A model generated the notes under the pieces. The model was given only the letters and a program-made list of their open reading frames with translations, was not told the origin of the DNA and searched no databases. The translations under genes were made by a program, and so were the position numbers. Below are positions 27,385-34,973 of a stretch of 64,000 bases of DNA, in pieces (within the stretch, counting starts at the first letter, position 1; every line of letters begins with the position of its first letter). Source of the DNA: Fibrella arboris (GTDB taxonomy: Bacteria > Bacteroidota > Bacteroidia > Cytophagales > Spirosomataceae); NCBI RefSeq assembly GCF_041321095.1, contig NZ_JBGGWE010000001.1, forward strand, positions 558,001 to 622,000, in the 5' to 3' direction.

Positions 27385-27942
27385 ATGCATCAATTCGACT
27401 CTTTTCTGGCTCACCTCAAAACATTGACCGCCGCCGGTTATATGTTCTACGGGCTTGGTTTTATTACACTGATGAGCGCCATAACGGTTGTTACAGCCCG
27501 TAACCCAATCCATAGTGTGCTTGCGCTGATCTTTACGTTTTTCTGCCTGACAGGGCATTACATGCTCCTGAACGCACAGTTTCTGGCTATCGTCAACATT
27601 ATTGTCTATGCAGGCGCTATCATGGTTCTGTTTCTGTTCGCCATCATGTTCCTGAACCTGAAGCAGGATGATGAAGAATCGAAGGTGACGCTGACCAAAA
27701 CGGCGGGTGTCATTGTGGGCGGTGTATTGATGGTGCTTTTGCTTTCCATCTTCAACGCAGCTCCGGTAGGTACGTATAATCCTGCTTCATTCGATACGCA
27801 GACTGGCCTTGTTGAACGGCTCGGTATCGTGCTGTATAGCGACTATATTCTCCCGTTCGAACTGGCCTCGGTCCTGTTCCTGATCGCTATGGTCGGCGCC
27901 GTTATGCTAGGGAAACGCGAAGCGGGCGATCCCCATTTCTGA
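27385..27942 (+). CDS. nuoJ: NADH-quinone oxidoreductase subunit J
   Basis: NuoJ is a membrane subunit of complex I. The 185-residue protein has five hydrophobic segments, including MFYGLGFITLMSAITVVTAR, LNAQFLAIVNIIVYAGAIMV (the conserved third helix) and ASVLFLIAMVGAVMLG. It is the last nuo gene here: a strong terminator and an unrelated thiolase gene follow in place of nuoKLMN. Confidence 0.93.
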   Translation: MHQFDSFLAHLKTLTAAGYMFYGLGFITLMSAITVVTARNPIHSVLALIFTFFCLTGHYMLLNAQFLAIVNIIVYAGAIMVLFLFAIMFLNLKQDDEESKVTLTKTAGVIVGGVLMVLLLSIFNAAPVGTYNPASFDTQTGLVERLGIVLYSDYILPFELASVLFLIAMVGAVMLGKREAGDPHF

Positions 27943-27967
27943 TTCCAGCAATCATCTTATTTTAGTG

Positions 27968-27994
27968 AAGCCGCTCTTCTGGAGCGGCTTTTTT
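27968..27994 (+). terminator. Intrinsic terminator after nuoJ
   Basis: AAGCCGCTC (27968-27976) pairs with GAGCGGCTT (27982-27990) around a 5-base loop, and the T-run continues to 27994. This is a standard rho-independent terminator and shows that the operon ends after nuoJ. Confidence 0.88.
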
Positions 27995-28010
27995 CATACC
28001 AGCCAACGAG

Positions 28011-28030
28011 ATAGTATGCACGCATACTAT
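28011..28030. promoter_or_regulatory. Perfect 20-bp operator-like inverted repeat before the thiolase
   Basis: ATAGTATG and CATACTAT flank a 4-base CACG centre. The repeat ends 6 bases before a -7 box, TATCTTTG, at 28037-28044, so it covers the spacer of that promoter. The size and symmetry suit a dimeric repressor of the GntR or TetR kind, though the regulator is not in the window. Confidence 0.6.
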
Positions 28031-28036
28031 TTTTTC

Positions 28037-28044
28037 TATCTTTG
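28037..28044 (+). promoter_or_regulatory. -7 promoter box of the thiolase gene
   Basis: TATCTTTG matches TAnnTTTG and lies 93 bases before the ATG at 28138, just after a strong terminator, so a promoter is needed here. There is no clear TTG at -33; the inverted repeat occupies that region. Confidence 0.55.
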
Positions 28045-28137
28045 TACTATTCCGAATCAACTTTTGTTAATAAGGTAAGACGTACCCGAACGAGTAGCCT
28101 GGGGCGTCTCTAACTCGAAACATCAAACGCCCTTCTT

Positions 28138-29316
28138 ATGGACGCATATATTGTTGCCGGTTTTCGTAGCCCAGTCGGTAAAGCCCCTCGCGGTGGTTTG
28201 CGGCTGACCCGTCCCGACGATCTGGCCGCCGAAGTGATTAAACACTTGCTGGCTCAGGTACCGAACCTCGACCCTGCCCGCGTTGAAGACCTGATCGTAG
28301 GTAATGCCGTTCCCGAAGCGGAACAGGGTATGCAGATTTCGCGCTATATCGCCTTATTATCCTTGCCAAGCAGCGTTCCGGGTATGACCATCAACCGTTA
28401 CTGTGGCTCGGGACTGGAAGCAATTGCGATCGCGTCGGCCAAAATTCACGCGGGCATGGCCGACTGCATCATTGCTGGTGGTACTGAGTCGATGTCGATG
28501 GTACCCGTGATGGGTTGGAAAACTGCCTTGAACTACGAAATCGCCAGGTCGCATCCAGATTACTACATTGGTATGGGTCTAACGGCCGAGCAGGTAGCCG
28601 ATCAGTTCAACATCAGTCGCGATGCACAGGATGAATTTGCGCTGGAGTCGCACAAGAAAGCGCTGGCCGCTCAAGCAGCGGGGAAATTCACCGATGAACT
28701 TGTTCCGATTGGCGTGAAGGAAACCTATTTCGATGAAGCAAGCGGCAAGAAGAAAACCCGTGAATGGACAGTTTCGCAAGATGAAGGTCCGCGCAAAGAT
28801 ACCAGCGCAGAAGGCCTGGCTAAACTGCGTCCGGTATTTGCTGCCGGGGGGTCGGTAACAGCGGGCAACTCGTCACAAACGTCGGATGGGGCTGCCTTCG
28901 TGCTTGTGATGTCAGAACGGCTGGTGAATGAATTGAATCTTAAACCGGTTGCCCGTATGATGTCCTATGCGTCGGCTGGCGTTGAACCCCGTATTATGGG
29001 TATTGGCCCGGTAGCGGCAATCCCCATTGCGCTGCAAAAAGCCGGTCTGAAACAGGATGACATCGACCAGATTGAACTGAATGAAGCCTTTGCGGCCCAG
29101 TCATTAGCCGTGATTCAGGAACTGGGCCTCGACAGGAATAAGATCAACCACAATGGCGGTGCCATTGCCTTAGGCCATGCATTAGGCTCTACCGGGGCGC
29201 GGCTATCGGTTCAGCTGCTGAACGAGATGCGGCGGCGCGATGAGAAATACGGTATGGTGTCGGCCTGCGTAGGCGGTGGACAAGGCGTAGCCGGCATTTT
29301 CGAGCGGTTAAATTAA
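28138..29316 (+). CDS. Acetyl-CoA C-acyltransferase (thiolase)
   Basis: Thiolases cleave or form 3-ketoacyl-CoA in fatty acid oxidation or acetoacetyl-CoA synthesis. The 392-residue protein has the acylated Cys in NRYCGSGLEAIAIA (near 90), NEAFAAQSLAV, the His motif NHNGGAIALGHALGSTGAR, and the second Cys in SACVGGGQGVAG. The full length suggests an intact enzyme. No beta-oxidation partner lies beside it. An operator-like repeat in its promoter suggests substrate-responsive control. Confidence 0.92.
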   Translation: MDAYIVAGFRSPVGKAPRGGLRLTRPDDLAAEVIKHLLAQVPNLDPARVEDLIVGNAVPEAEQGMQISRYIALLSLPSSVPGMTINRYCGSGLEAIAIASAKIHAGMADCIIAGGTESMSMVPVMGWKTALNYEIARSHPDYYIGMGLTAEQVADQFNISRDAQDEFALESHKKALAAQAAGKFTDELVPIGVKETYFDEASGKKKTREWTVSQDEGPRKDTSAEGLAKLRPVFAAGGSVTAGNSSQTSDGAAFVLVMSERLVNELNLKPVARMMSYASAGVEPRIMGIGPVAAIPIALQKAGLKQDDIDQIELNEAFAAQSLAVIQELGLDRNKINHNGGAIALGHALGSTGARLSVQLLNEMRRRDEKYGMVSACVGGGQGVAGIFERLN

Positions 29317-29321
29317 TGATT

Positions 29322-29368
29322 GTAACGCCGCAACGGTCCGCCGCAGCGGCGGACCGTTGCGGCGTTAC
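29322..29368. repeat. Perfect 23-bp palindrome between convergent thiolase and asd
   Basis: Arms 29322-29344 and 29346-29368 are exact complements around a single central base. The arms contain CCGCAACGGTCCGCCG. It begins 6 bases after the thiolase stop and ends 8 bases before the asd stop. It could fold in both transcripts, but lacks a T-run. Confidence 0.93.
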
Positions 29369-29375
29369 TAATAAC

Positions 29376-30389
29376 TTACGCTACAGCTGCGCTTTCGCCA
29401 ACCAGCTCATGCTTCATCAGGTACTCGGCGATCTGAACGGCGTTGGTAGCTGCCCCTTTGCGAAGGTTATCAGCCACGATCCAAAGGTTCAACGTGTTAT
29501 CCTGGCTTTCGTCGCGACGGATCCGGCCTACGAACACTTCATCTTTACCGTGAGCCGTTAGTGGCATTGGATAGATCTTGTTGGCAGGATCATCCTGAAC
29601 AACAACCCCTTCGGCTTCACTCAACAGCTTTGTTACGTCGGCCAGAGCAAAGTCGTTCTCAAATTCGATGTTTACGGCTTCTGAGTGTCCGCCAATAGTT
29701 GGAATACGAACCGTAGTGGCGGTAACCCGGATCGAGTCGTCGCCCATGATTTTGGTCGTTTCCTTCACCATCTTCATTTCCTCTTTCGTATAGCCATTGT
29801 CGAGGAACACGTCGATATGTGGCAACACGTTTAGATCGATCGGGTGCGGGTACACTTTAGCGACCGACTCATCGCCGGTCCGTTCAGCAAATAACTGATC
29901 AACAGCCGCTTTACCCGTTCCGGTTACCGATTGATAGGTCGAAACAACGACCCGTTTGATCTTATATTTCTCGTGCAGCGGCTTCAATACCACCACCATC
30001 TGAATGGTTGAACAGTTGGGGTTGGCAATGATCTTATCGTCGGCAGTCAGCGTGTCGGCGTTTACTTCGGGCACCACCAGTTTTTTGGTTGGGTCCATAC
30101 GCCAGGCCGACGAATTGTCGATTACCGTAATACCCGCTTCGGCAAAGCGCGGAGCCAGTTCAAGCGATGTGCTGCCGCCAGCCGAGAAGATGGCAATCGC
30201 GGGTTTGCGGGCGATGGCCTCATCGTAGCCGACCACCGTCACGGGTTTACCCTTGAACATCACCTGTTTACCAACCGACCGCTCTGAAGCGACAGGAATG
30301 AGTTCGGTGACCGGGAAGTTCCGTTCGGCCAGTACCTTCAGCATCTCGCCACCGACTAAGCCCGTGGCCCCAACGACTGCGATTTTCAT
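29376..30389 (-). CDS. asd: Aspartate-semialdehyde dehydrogenase
   Basis: Asd reduces aspartyl phosphate to the semialdehyde, the branch point to lysine/diaminopimelate, threonine and methionine. The 337-residue protein has the NADP-binding GATGLVGGEML at residue 8, the catalytic Cys in ANPNCSTIQ (near 130), and the substrate-site His in PTIGGHSEAV. A -7 box lies at 30423-30430 on the same strand. The upstream porin has its own terminator, so asd is probably transcribed alone. Confidence 0.95.
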   Translation of the reverse strand: MKIAVVGATGLVGGEMLKVLAERNFPVTELIPVASERSVGKQVMFKGKPVTVVGYDEAIARKPAIAIFSAGGSTSLELAPRFAEAGITVIDNSSAWRMDPTKKLVVPEVNADTLTADDKIIANPNCSTIQMVVVLKPLHEKYKIKRVVVSTYQSVTGTGKAAVDQLFAERTGDESVAKVYPHPIDLNVLPHIDVFLDNGYTKEEMKMVKETTKIMGDDSIRVTATTVRIPTIGGHSEAVNIEFENDFALADVTKLLSEAEGVVVQDDPANKIYPMPLTAHGKDEVFVGRIRRDESQDNTLNLWIVADNLRKGAATNAVQIAEYLMKHELVGESAAVA

Positions 30390-30422
30390 AGAATTTTCGA
30401 CGTTTTATTGAAAAATTGACCG

Positions 30423-30430
30423 CAAAAGTA
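30423..30430 (-). promoter_or_regulatory. -7 box of asd
   Basis: On the minus strand this reads TACTTTTG, matching TAnnTTTG, 33 bases before the asd ATG at 30389. It lies downstream of the terminator at 30473-30506. No clear -33 TTG is seen. Confidence 0.45.
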
Positions 30431-30472
30431 CAGCCTTTTTTCGATACTTGGCAGGTAAACCGGGTTAAAAAC

Positions 30473-30506
30473 AACGTACCCAGCTCCGCGAAGAACTGGG
30501 TACGTT
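30473..30506 (-). terminator. Terminator of the porin-like gene at 30529
   Basis: AACGTACCCAG (30473-30483) pairs with CTGGGTACGTT (30496-30506). Read on the minus strand the hairpin is followed by GTTTTTAA, so it ends transcription coming from 31173-30529. Both arms contain the over-represented ACGTACC/GGTACGT motif. Confidence 0.75.
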
Positions 30507-30528
30507 TATATGCCTCCAGGATGGTGTA

Positions 30529-31173
30529 TCAGTTGTTCGACCCGAAGAAGTAGCTCAGCGAAATGCCGTACGATGTGTTCTTACCCGTTACATCACTACC
30601 ACTGTTGCTCTTGCTCAAATTGGCCAGGCCAGGGGCATAGTATACAGAAAGCCCCAGACCTGAGTATAACTCGTAACCGCCAGACACGTACAAGCCATAG
30701 TCTAACCGTTTTGGGGCGTCTGATGTACTAAAATCGACCGACTCGGTCATTGTCTGGCCGCCAAACGTAGCTGTCGACTTGCCACTAAGCGCATAGGCAA
30801 CATAAGGGCCAGCCCCAATGACGACGTTTCCTTCGCCCACTTCAAGCGAATAGGCCAGTTGAATTGGTAATTCGAGGTAGTTGAGCGTACCCTTGCTTTC
30901 ACCGGAGCCACCTAGCAGACTACCCGAAAACTTAGTGCCTTTGGTTGAATAAAGAAGTTGTGGACGAAGTGATAACTGCTCTGTCAGCGGTGCATTGAGT
31001 AGTAAACCAGCTTGAAAACCAATGATATTGTCGCCGCTAATGGCTAAACCTGACGATGAATATTTTTGGCTGGCAAACTGCAAGCTTCCTTTTACGCCAA
31101 CAGATACCTGGCCAAAAGCAGCAGCACTGCCAACTAATGTACACACGCAGACCGTAAGAAATTTACGTAACAT
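30529..31173 (-). CDS. Outer-membrane beta-barrel protein, porin family
   Basis: The 214-residue product has a signal peptide (MLRKFLTVCVCTLVGSAAAF, then GQ) and alternating hydrophobic strands ending in SYFFGSNN, the pattern of PorT/OmpW-like small barrels common in Bacteroidota. The strands SLRPQLLYSTKG and YLELPIQLAYSLEVGEGNVV match the neighbouring gene at 31288, so the two are tandem paralogs. Its precise role is unknown; such proteins occur in many copies per genome. Confidence 0.82.
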   Translation of the reverse strand: MLRKFLTVCVCTLVGSAAAFGQVSVGVKGSLQFASQKYSSSGLAISGDNIIGFQAGLLLNAPLTEQLSLRPQLLYSTKGTKFSGSLLGGSGESKGTLNYLELPIQLAYSLEVGEGNVVIGAGPYVAYALSGKSTATFGGQTMTESVDFSTSDAPKRLDYGLYVSGGYELYSGLGLSVYYAPGLANLSKSNSGSDVTGKNTSYGISLSYFFGSNN

Positions 31174-31287
31174 AATGAATAGATGTAGTTAAACAAGAGT
31201 GAAAACAGGTCGCAAAGTAAACATATATGCTTACTTTATTATACTTATTATTTCGTTAACCACTACTATTTATTAAGTGGAGTATAT

Positions 31288-32031
31288 TTACCGCCCTCCG
31301 CCAAAGAAATACCCAATTGTTAGTCCATAGCTCCGGTTACGCAGTGTGCCGCCAAAGGCCGACGGGTCGAGCGATGCCGTTGGGTTGGTTGGGTTAAGTG
31401 ATGCCAGGTTTGGCGTAGCATTTTTCGAGAAATTGGTCAGGCCGTGGGCGTAATAAGCCGAAAGCGTTAGTCCCATTGGTAGTTCGTACCCAAGCGATGC
31501 CGTTACGCCCAGGTCGTGCTTACGAAAGCTGCTGGTATCAAAGTTGATCGGCTCGCCGTTGATGGTACCGCCCACCGCAACGGCCGCATAGGGTCCTGCG
31601 CCTACAACGAGTTGCCCCGGACCGGCATCCAGGCTGTAGGTCGCCAGAACGGGCAATTCTATGTAATTGACAACCACCTTCGAGATCGACGTTCCGATGG
31701 AAAAGGTGCTGCTGGGCAGACCGAACTTAGCGAGTGCGTTACTCACGAACGTACCTACATCGACGTTGCCACCCTTGACCGAGTACAGCAGTTGCGGCCG
31801 GATGGATAGTTGATCAGTAACCGGTATATCGGCCATTAGACCGGCCCGAAAACCAACCCGCTGATTAATAGGAACGGTTAACGTACCCAGCGTTGGCCCA
31901 AGCGACGACAGGTCGACCGTTGAGCTTACGTTAGAAGCCTGCACGCTGCCCATGATGCCGTAACGTACCTGGCCAACAACAGCGGACGAACACAGCGACA
32001 GGATGAGTACTACTGAACAAAGACGTTTCAT
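31288..32031 (-). CDS. Outer-membrane beta-barrel protein, porin family (tandem paralog)
   Basis: The frame is open from 32205, but the signal peptide begins at MKRLCSVVLILSLCSSAVVG, giving an ATG at 32029-32031 and 247 residues. The strand motifs SIRPQLLYSVKG and YIELPVLATYSLDAGPGQLV parallel the downstream copy, and it ends in GYFFGGGR. A low-complexity Asn/Pro/Ser loop (about 205-228) is absent from the other copy. A minus-strand terminator at 32071-32108 separates it from upstream transcription. Confidence 0.82.
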   Translation of the reverse strand: MKRLCSVVLILSLCSSAVVGQVRYGIMGSVQASNVSSTVDLSSLGPTLGTLTVPINQRVGFRAGLMADIPVTDQLSIRPQLLYSVKGGNVDVGTFVSNALAKFGLPSSTFSIGTSISKVVVNYIELPVLATYSLDAGPGQLVVGAGPYAAVAVGGTINGEPINFDTSSFRKHDLGVTASLGYELPMGLTLSAYYAHGLTNFSKNATPNLASLNPTNPTASLDPSAFGGTLRNRSYGLTIGYFFGGGR

Positions 32032-32070
32032 AAAGCTTGACAGCGCTGGGTTTTTAACCACAAAAAACGG

Positions 32071-32108
32071 AAGAAGCGGGCAGATGCCAATCCATCTGCC
32101 CGCTTCTT
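32071..32108 (-). terminator. Strong hairpin terminator upstream of the porin gene
   Basis: AAGAAGCGGGCAGATG (32071-32086) pairs perfectly with CATCTGCCCGCTTCTT (32093-32108) around 6 bases. On the minus strand it is followed by CCGTTTTTTG. It would stop transcripts entering from the FG-GAP remnant or the cyclo-ligase gene. Confidence 0.75.
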
Positions 32109-32109
32109 T

Positions 32110-32360
32110 ATGAAATCCTATCGCCGATTCGTCTACCGTGCTAAAGAGAACCTTACCTGAACTCGCTGAAGAACCGATGATATATGTACCGTTGGTCATG
32201 CTCACAACGTACCCGTGATGAGAGTATGGAACGGCTGGATGTAGTTTCCTGAAATTGCCACACTACTACCAAAGCTATCATAACTGCTTCCGTCTTGATG
32301 GCCGTAAGTTGGTCCTGCTGAGACCAGATCGTACCTGAACGGGTAAACACCTACAGGGCG
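32110..32360 (-). pseudogene. Decayed FG-GAP-repeat protein fragment with frameshifts
   Basis: Three minus-strand frames join into one FG-GAP-like unit. One frame reads VFTRSGTIWSQQDQLTA (about 32350-32300). A shift leads to DGSSYDSFGSSVAISGNY (about 32297-32245), which stops after ITGTL. A third frame reads MTNGTYIIGSSASSGKVLFS (about 32197-32138). The order and spacing match repeats of the form VFTRSGxxWSQQxKLTAxDG...FGxSVAISGxYAIVGA seen in Bacteroidota FG-GAP proteins. Both ends are missing. This is a remnant, not a gene; it fills most of the gap 32032-32395. Confidence 0.55.
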
Positions 32361-32395
32361 CCCTGTGAAGCCAGCCACCAACCATACTCTACTGA

Positions 32396-32986
32396 TTAAT
32401 AAAAGAAGACACACCTATCAGGTGTAATGCACTCATCCAGCTCAATGTCTGTTTTCTCGACGTCACCAATTTGGGTAACGGGCTCGAAAAACGACAAACC
32501 GATCTTCAGGCAATCGACCCCGACTTCGCTAAGAAAACGATCATAATAGCCACCGCCATAGCCAACGCGATTGCCCTGTTGGTCAAACGCCAGTAGCGGC
32601 ACAATCACCAGATCGGGTTGGCCATACACGCGCTCGAACAGACCTGCCGGGACCGGAATGCCCCATTTTGTTTCGGTCAGCGCGGTCTCGGGTGTGAGTT
32701 GGAAATGCTGGAGCGTATGGCTTGTCGGCTCTGTTATGGAAGACCAGGTACGTACCTTCGGAAAATCGCGCCAGAGTTGATGGATCAGCGGCCAGGTATC
32801 TACTTCGTTTTGCCGAGCGATAGGCAGGTACGTATGCACAACGACATGGGCCCTCACTAAATAGGCCTGAATACGCGCATCGGCAAAAAATCGGGCTGTG
32901 ATCTGCTGGCTCAATAGCGATGCGTCGTCGAAAGATAAAGCGGCCCGTTTGGCTTTGTATAGGGTACGAAGCTCAGTTTTGGTCAT
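32396..32986 (-). CDS. 5-formyltetrahydrofolate cyclo-ligase
   Basis: The enzyme uses ATP to turn 5-formyl-THF into 5,10-methenyl-THF. The 196-residue protein begins MTKTELRTLYKAKRAALSFD, which fixes the start at 32986 although the frame is open to 33094. It has the family motifs LVIVPLLAFDQQGNRVGYGG and GGYYDRFLSE near 130-155, and ends DECITPDRCVFFY. It lies downstream of bshC on the same strand, with a 35-bp-arm inverted repeat between them. Confidence 0.92.
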   Translation of the reverse strand: MTKTELRTLYKAKRAALSFDDASLLSQQITARFFADARIQAYLVRAHVVVHTYLPIARQNEVDTWPLIHQLWRDFPKVRTWSSITEPTSHTLQHFQLTPETALTETKWGIPVPAGLFERVYGQPDLVIVPLLAFDQQGNRVGYGGGYYDRFLSEVGVDCLKIGLSFFEPVTQIGDVEKTDIELDECITPDRCVFFY

Positions 32987-33032
32987 AGAAAACAGGTCTC
33001 GGGCTTGACGTGCGAAGGTGTTGCTTCTGTTG

Positions 33033-33120
33033 TTTGTCCTTCCGACGAAGGAGGGATCTTGCGTTTTACCTATCTGTGTCTTAAGAAAACGCAAGATCCC
33101 GCCTTCGTCGGAAGGACAAA
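33033..33120. repeat. 35-bp-arm inverted repeat between bshC and the cyclo-ligase gene
   Basis: The left arm 33033-33067 and right arm 33086-33120 match with one mismatch. The arm starts TTTGTCCTTCCGACGAAGG and ends CTTGCGTTTT. The loop is 18 bases. This arm is not heptad-built and represents a different family from the repeats at 16304 or 34784. Confidence 0.93.
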
Positions 33121-33164
33121 AAAGACTCGAAACAGGGCCCTACAGTGGCGACTTTGCAGCTAGA

Positions 33165-34733
33165 TTAGCTTTCCAGACACACCTGCATCTGGTAGTTGAG
33201 CGGGTCGAAATTGGCCAATAGCTTTTGCAGGAACTGCGGGTCGTTGAGGTAGAACGTCAGGAAGTTATCCGCACGTTCCTGCGGTGTTCCGTCGGGAAAC
33301 AGTTCTTCCTTGACCGTTAGCAGTTGCCGGACGCCCGTTTCCTGGTTGTGTTCTTCGGCACGGCGCATTTTCTTCTCCAGGCGAACCACCGCATTGGCAA
33401 ATCGCTTTGTTTCGGCCAGCACCGCTCTTTCCAACGTCGGGTCAACGAGTTGTGCTTTTTGCAGGATGGTTGCCAGTGCCTTATTCACCACCTTATTCTC
33501 GGCGTCGAATTTGAGGCTGTGTTCGGTATGGTGCTCCACGTAGGCTCGTTTGAGCGCTATCACATCCTGGAACATGTCGGTGATCGTCAGACCCAGTTTG
33601 TTGATCCGCCGCGCGGCTACCCTGGGTACGTAGAGCGCAAAATTCCGGGGCATCAGCATCGGGAAGGCCAGGGCATAGTGGTCAAATTCGGCCTTCAGCT
33701 GCAACCAGTACGGCACTTCCGACGGCCCGCCGATATAGGCCAGATTCGGCAGAATGGCTTCCTGATATAACGGCCGCATCACCACATTGGGGCTGAACCG
33801 TTCGGGATTCGATGCCAGCTCGGCCAGTAGTTCGGCTTCGGTAAACCGTAGCTTCGTATTCAGTACCTCGTAGCCATCATCGGTACGGGTGATACGCTCG
33901 CGAAGGCCATCGAGCAGGTAGAATAAGTTGATATCACGCGGCGAAATCGGGGTTTTATACCCTAATTCGTTCAGGGCCTCCGTTGTACTGTTCACCAATG
34001 CACTTGTGTTCTGCTGAAGCAGTTCGTCGCGCAGGATGGGCGAGAAAATTCGTTTCAGATCGGCATCATCGGCATCCAGACAAATCAACCCTTCAGCACC
34101 GAATAGCTCGTGCATGTAGTGCCGAACGGCATCGGCCAGCGTAGTATGGTTCAGATAAGCCCGTTCAAAGAGCGGCAGTTTCTCCGGGATGGTCTTCAAC
34201 AGATCGGCCAACTCGCGGGGATTCATGCGCCCCACAGCGCCACGTTGCCCGGTTTCCCAACTGTGGGTACGTCCAAACAGGCGAAAATGATTGATTTCAG
34301 CAAAGTCATGGTCTTCTGTCGCCATCCAGTACACCGGCACGAAGTTGTAGGCTGGGTACGTCTCCTTCAGCTTTTTCGCCAGATTCAGAATCGTTACGAT
34401 CTTATAAACCACATACAACGGCCCCGTGAAAATATTTAGCTGATGGCCGGTCGTGACGGTGAAGGTGTTGGGCTGGCGCAGTATATCCAGATCAGGTACT
34501 GCCCGCCCCGCCACGGCGGGGTTGCTCAGGTTGGCGTACTGTCGCGTCAGGACATCGACTAAGGTGTTCCGGTTTTCGGCGGAAAACTGCTTTTGCTGAA
34601 TCTGTCGGGGAAAGGCGTCGAGGGTAGGAAACTCACCGTAGAAGGGCTTAACTGCCTCTTTCTGGGCCAAATAATCGAGGAATAGAGACGAAAACTGGCC
34701 AGTGGCCGAGAGGGGCACGTATTGACACTCCAT
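33165..34733 (-). CDS. bshC: Bacillithiol biosynthesis cysteine-adding enzyme BshC
   Basis: BshC adds cysteine to glucosaminyl-malate, the last step to bacillithiol. The 522-residue length is normal. Family signatures are TGHQLNIFTGPLYVVYKI near residue 95 and FVPVYWMATEDHDFAEI near 130. A C-terminal coiled-coil stretch (about 420-470) is followed by the end NYQMQVCLES. It implies that the organism uses bacillithiol as a low-molecular-weight thiol. bshA and bshB are not in the window. Confidence 0.92.
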   Translation of the reverse strand: MECQYVPLSATGQFSSLFLDYLAQKEAVKPFYGEFPTLDAFPRQIQQKQFSAENRNTLVDVLTRQYANLSNPAVAGRAVPDLDILRQPNTFTVTTGHQLNIFTGPLYVVYKIVTILNLAKKLKETYPAYNFVPVYWMATEDHDFAEINHFRLFGRTHSWETGQRGAVGRMNPRELADLLKTIPEKLPLFERAYLNHTTLADAVRHYMHELFGAEGLICLDADDADLKRIFSPILRDELLQQNTSALVNSTTEALNELGYKTPISPRDINLFYLLDGLRERITRTDDGYEVLNTKLRFTEAELLAELASNPERFSPNVVMRPLYQEAILPNLAYIGGPSEVPYWLQLKAEFDHYALAFPMLMPRNFALYVPRVAARRINKLGLTITDMFQDVIALKRAYVEHHTEHSLKFDAENKVVNKALATILQKAQLVDPTLERAVLAETKRFANAVVRLEKKMRRAEEHNQETGVRQLLTVKEELFPDGTPQERADNFLTFYLNDPQFLQKLLANFDPLNYQMQVCLES

Positions 34734-34783
34734 GCAGGCGAAACGAATGACGGGTTTACAGGGGGGTCAACGTGCGTAAGAGG

Positions 34784-34947
34784 TTTCAGGTTTCAAGTGT
34801 CAGGTTTCAAGTTTCAGGTTTCAGGTTTCAAGTTTCAGGTTTTAGGTTTCAAGTTTCGGGTTTCAAGTTTCAAGTGCGCTGCTTATCAACCAATCTACAG
34901 ATAAGCAGCGCACTTGAAACTTGAAACCCGAAACTTGAAACCCGAAA
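34784..34947. repeat. Thirteen-heptad array with a five-heptad inverted partner
   Basis: Thirteen contiguous 7-mers run from 34784 to 34874 in perfect register, all variants of TTTCAGG or TTTCAAG. They meet the apex TGCGCTGCTTATC (34875-34887). After 12 bases, GATAAGCAGCGCA and five heptads (CTTGAAA or CCCGAAA, 34913-34947) form the return arm. The inner four heptads pair perfectly; the fifth differs, and eight left heptads have no partner. It lies in the divergent gap between bshC and gatB, ending 13 bases before the gatB -7 box. Confidence 0.95.
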
Positions 34948-34960
34948 CCCCTTACCACCT

Positions 34961-34968
34961 TATCTTTG
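34961..34968 (+). promoter_or_regulatory. -7 box of gatB (near-leaderless mRNA)
   Basis: TATCTTTG matches TAnnTTTG, with a TTG at 34935-34937 (23-base spacer, the long end of the range) lying inside the inverted repeat. The gatB ATG at 34974 is only 5 bases downstream of the box, so the transcript should start at or beside the start codon. Confidence 0.55.
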
Positions 34969-34973
34969 CTGTG

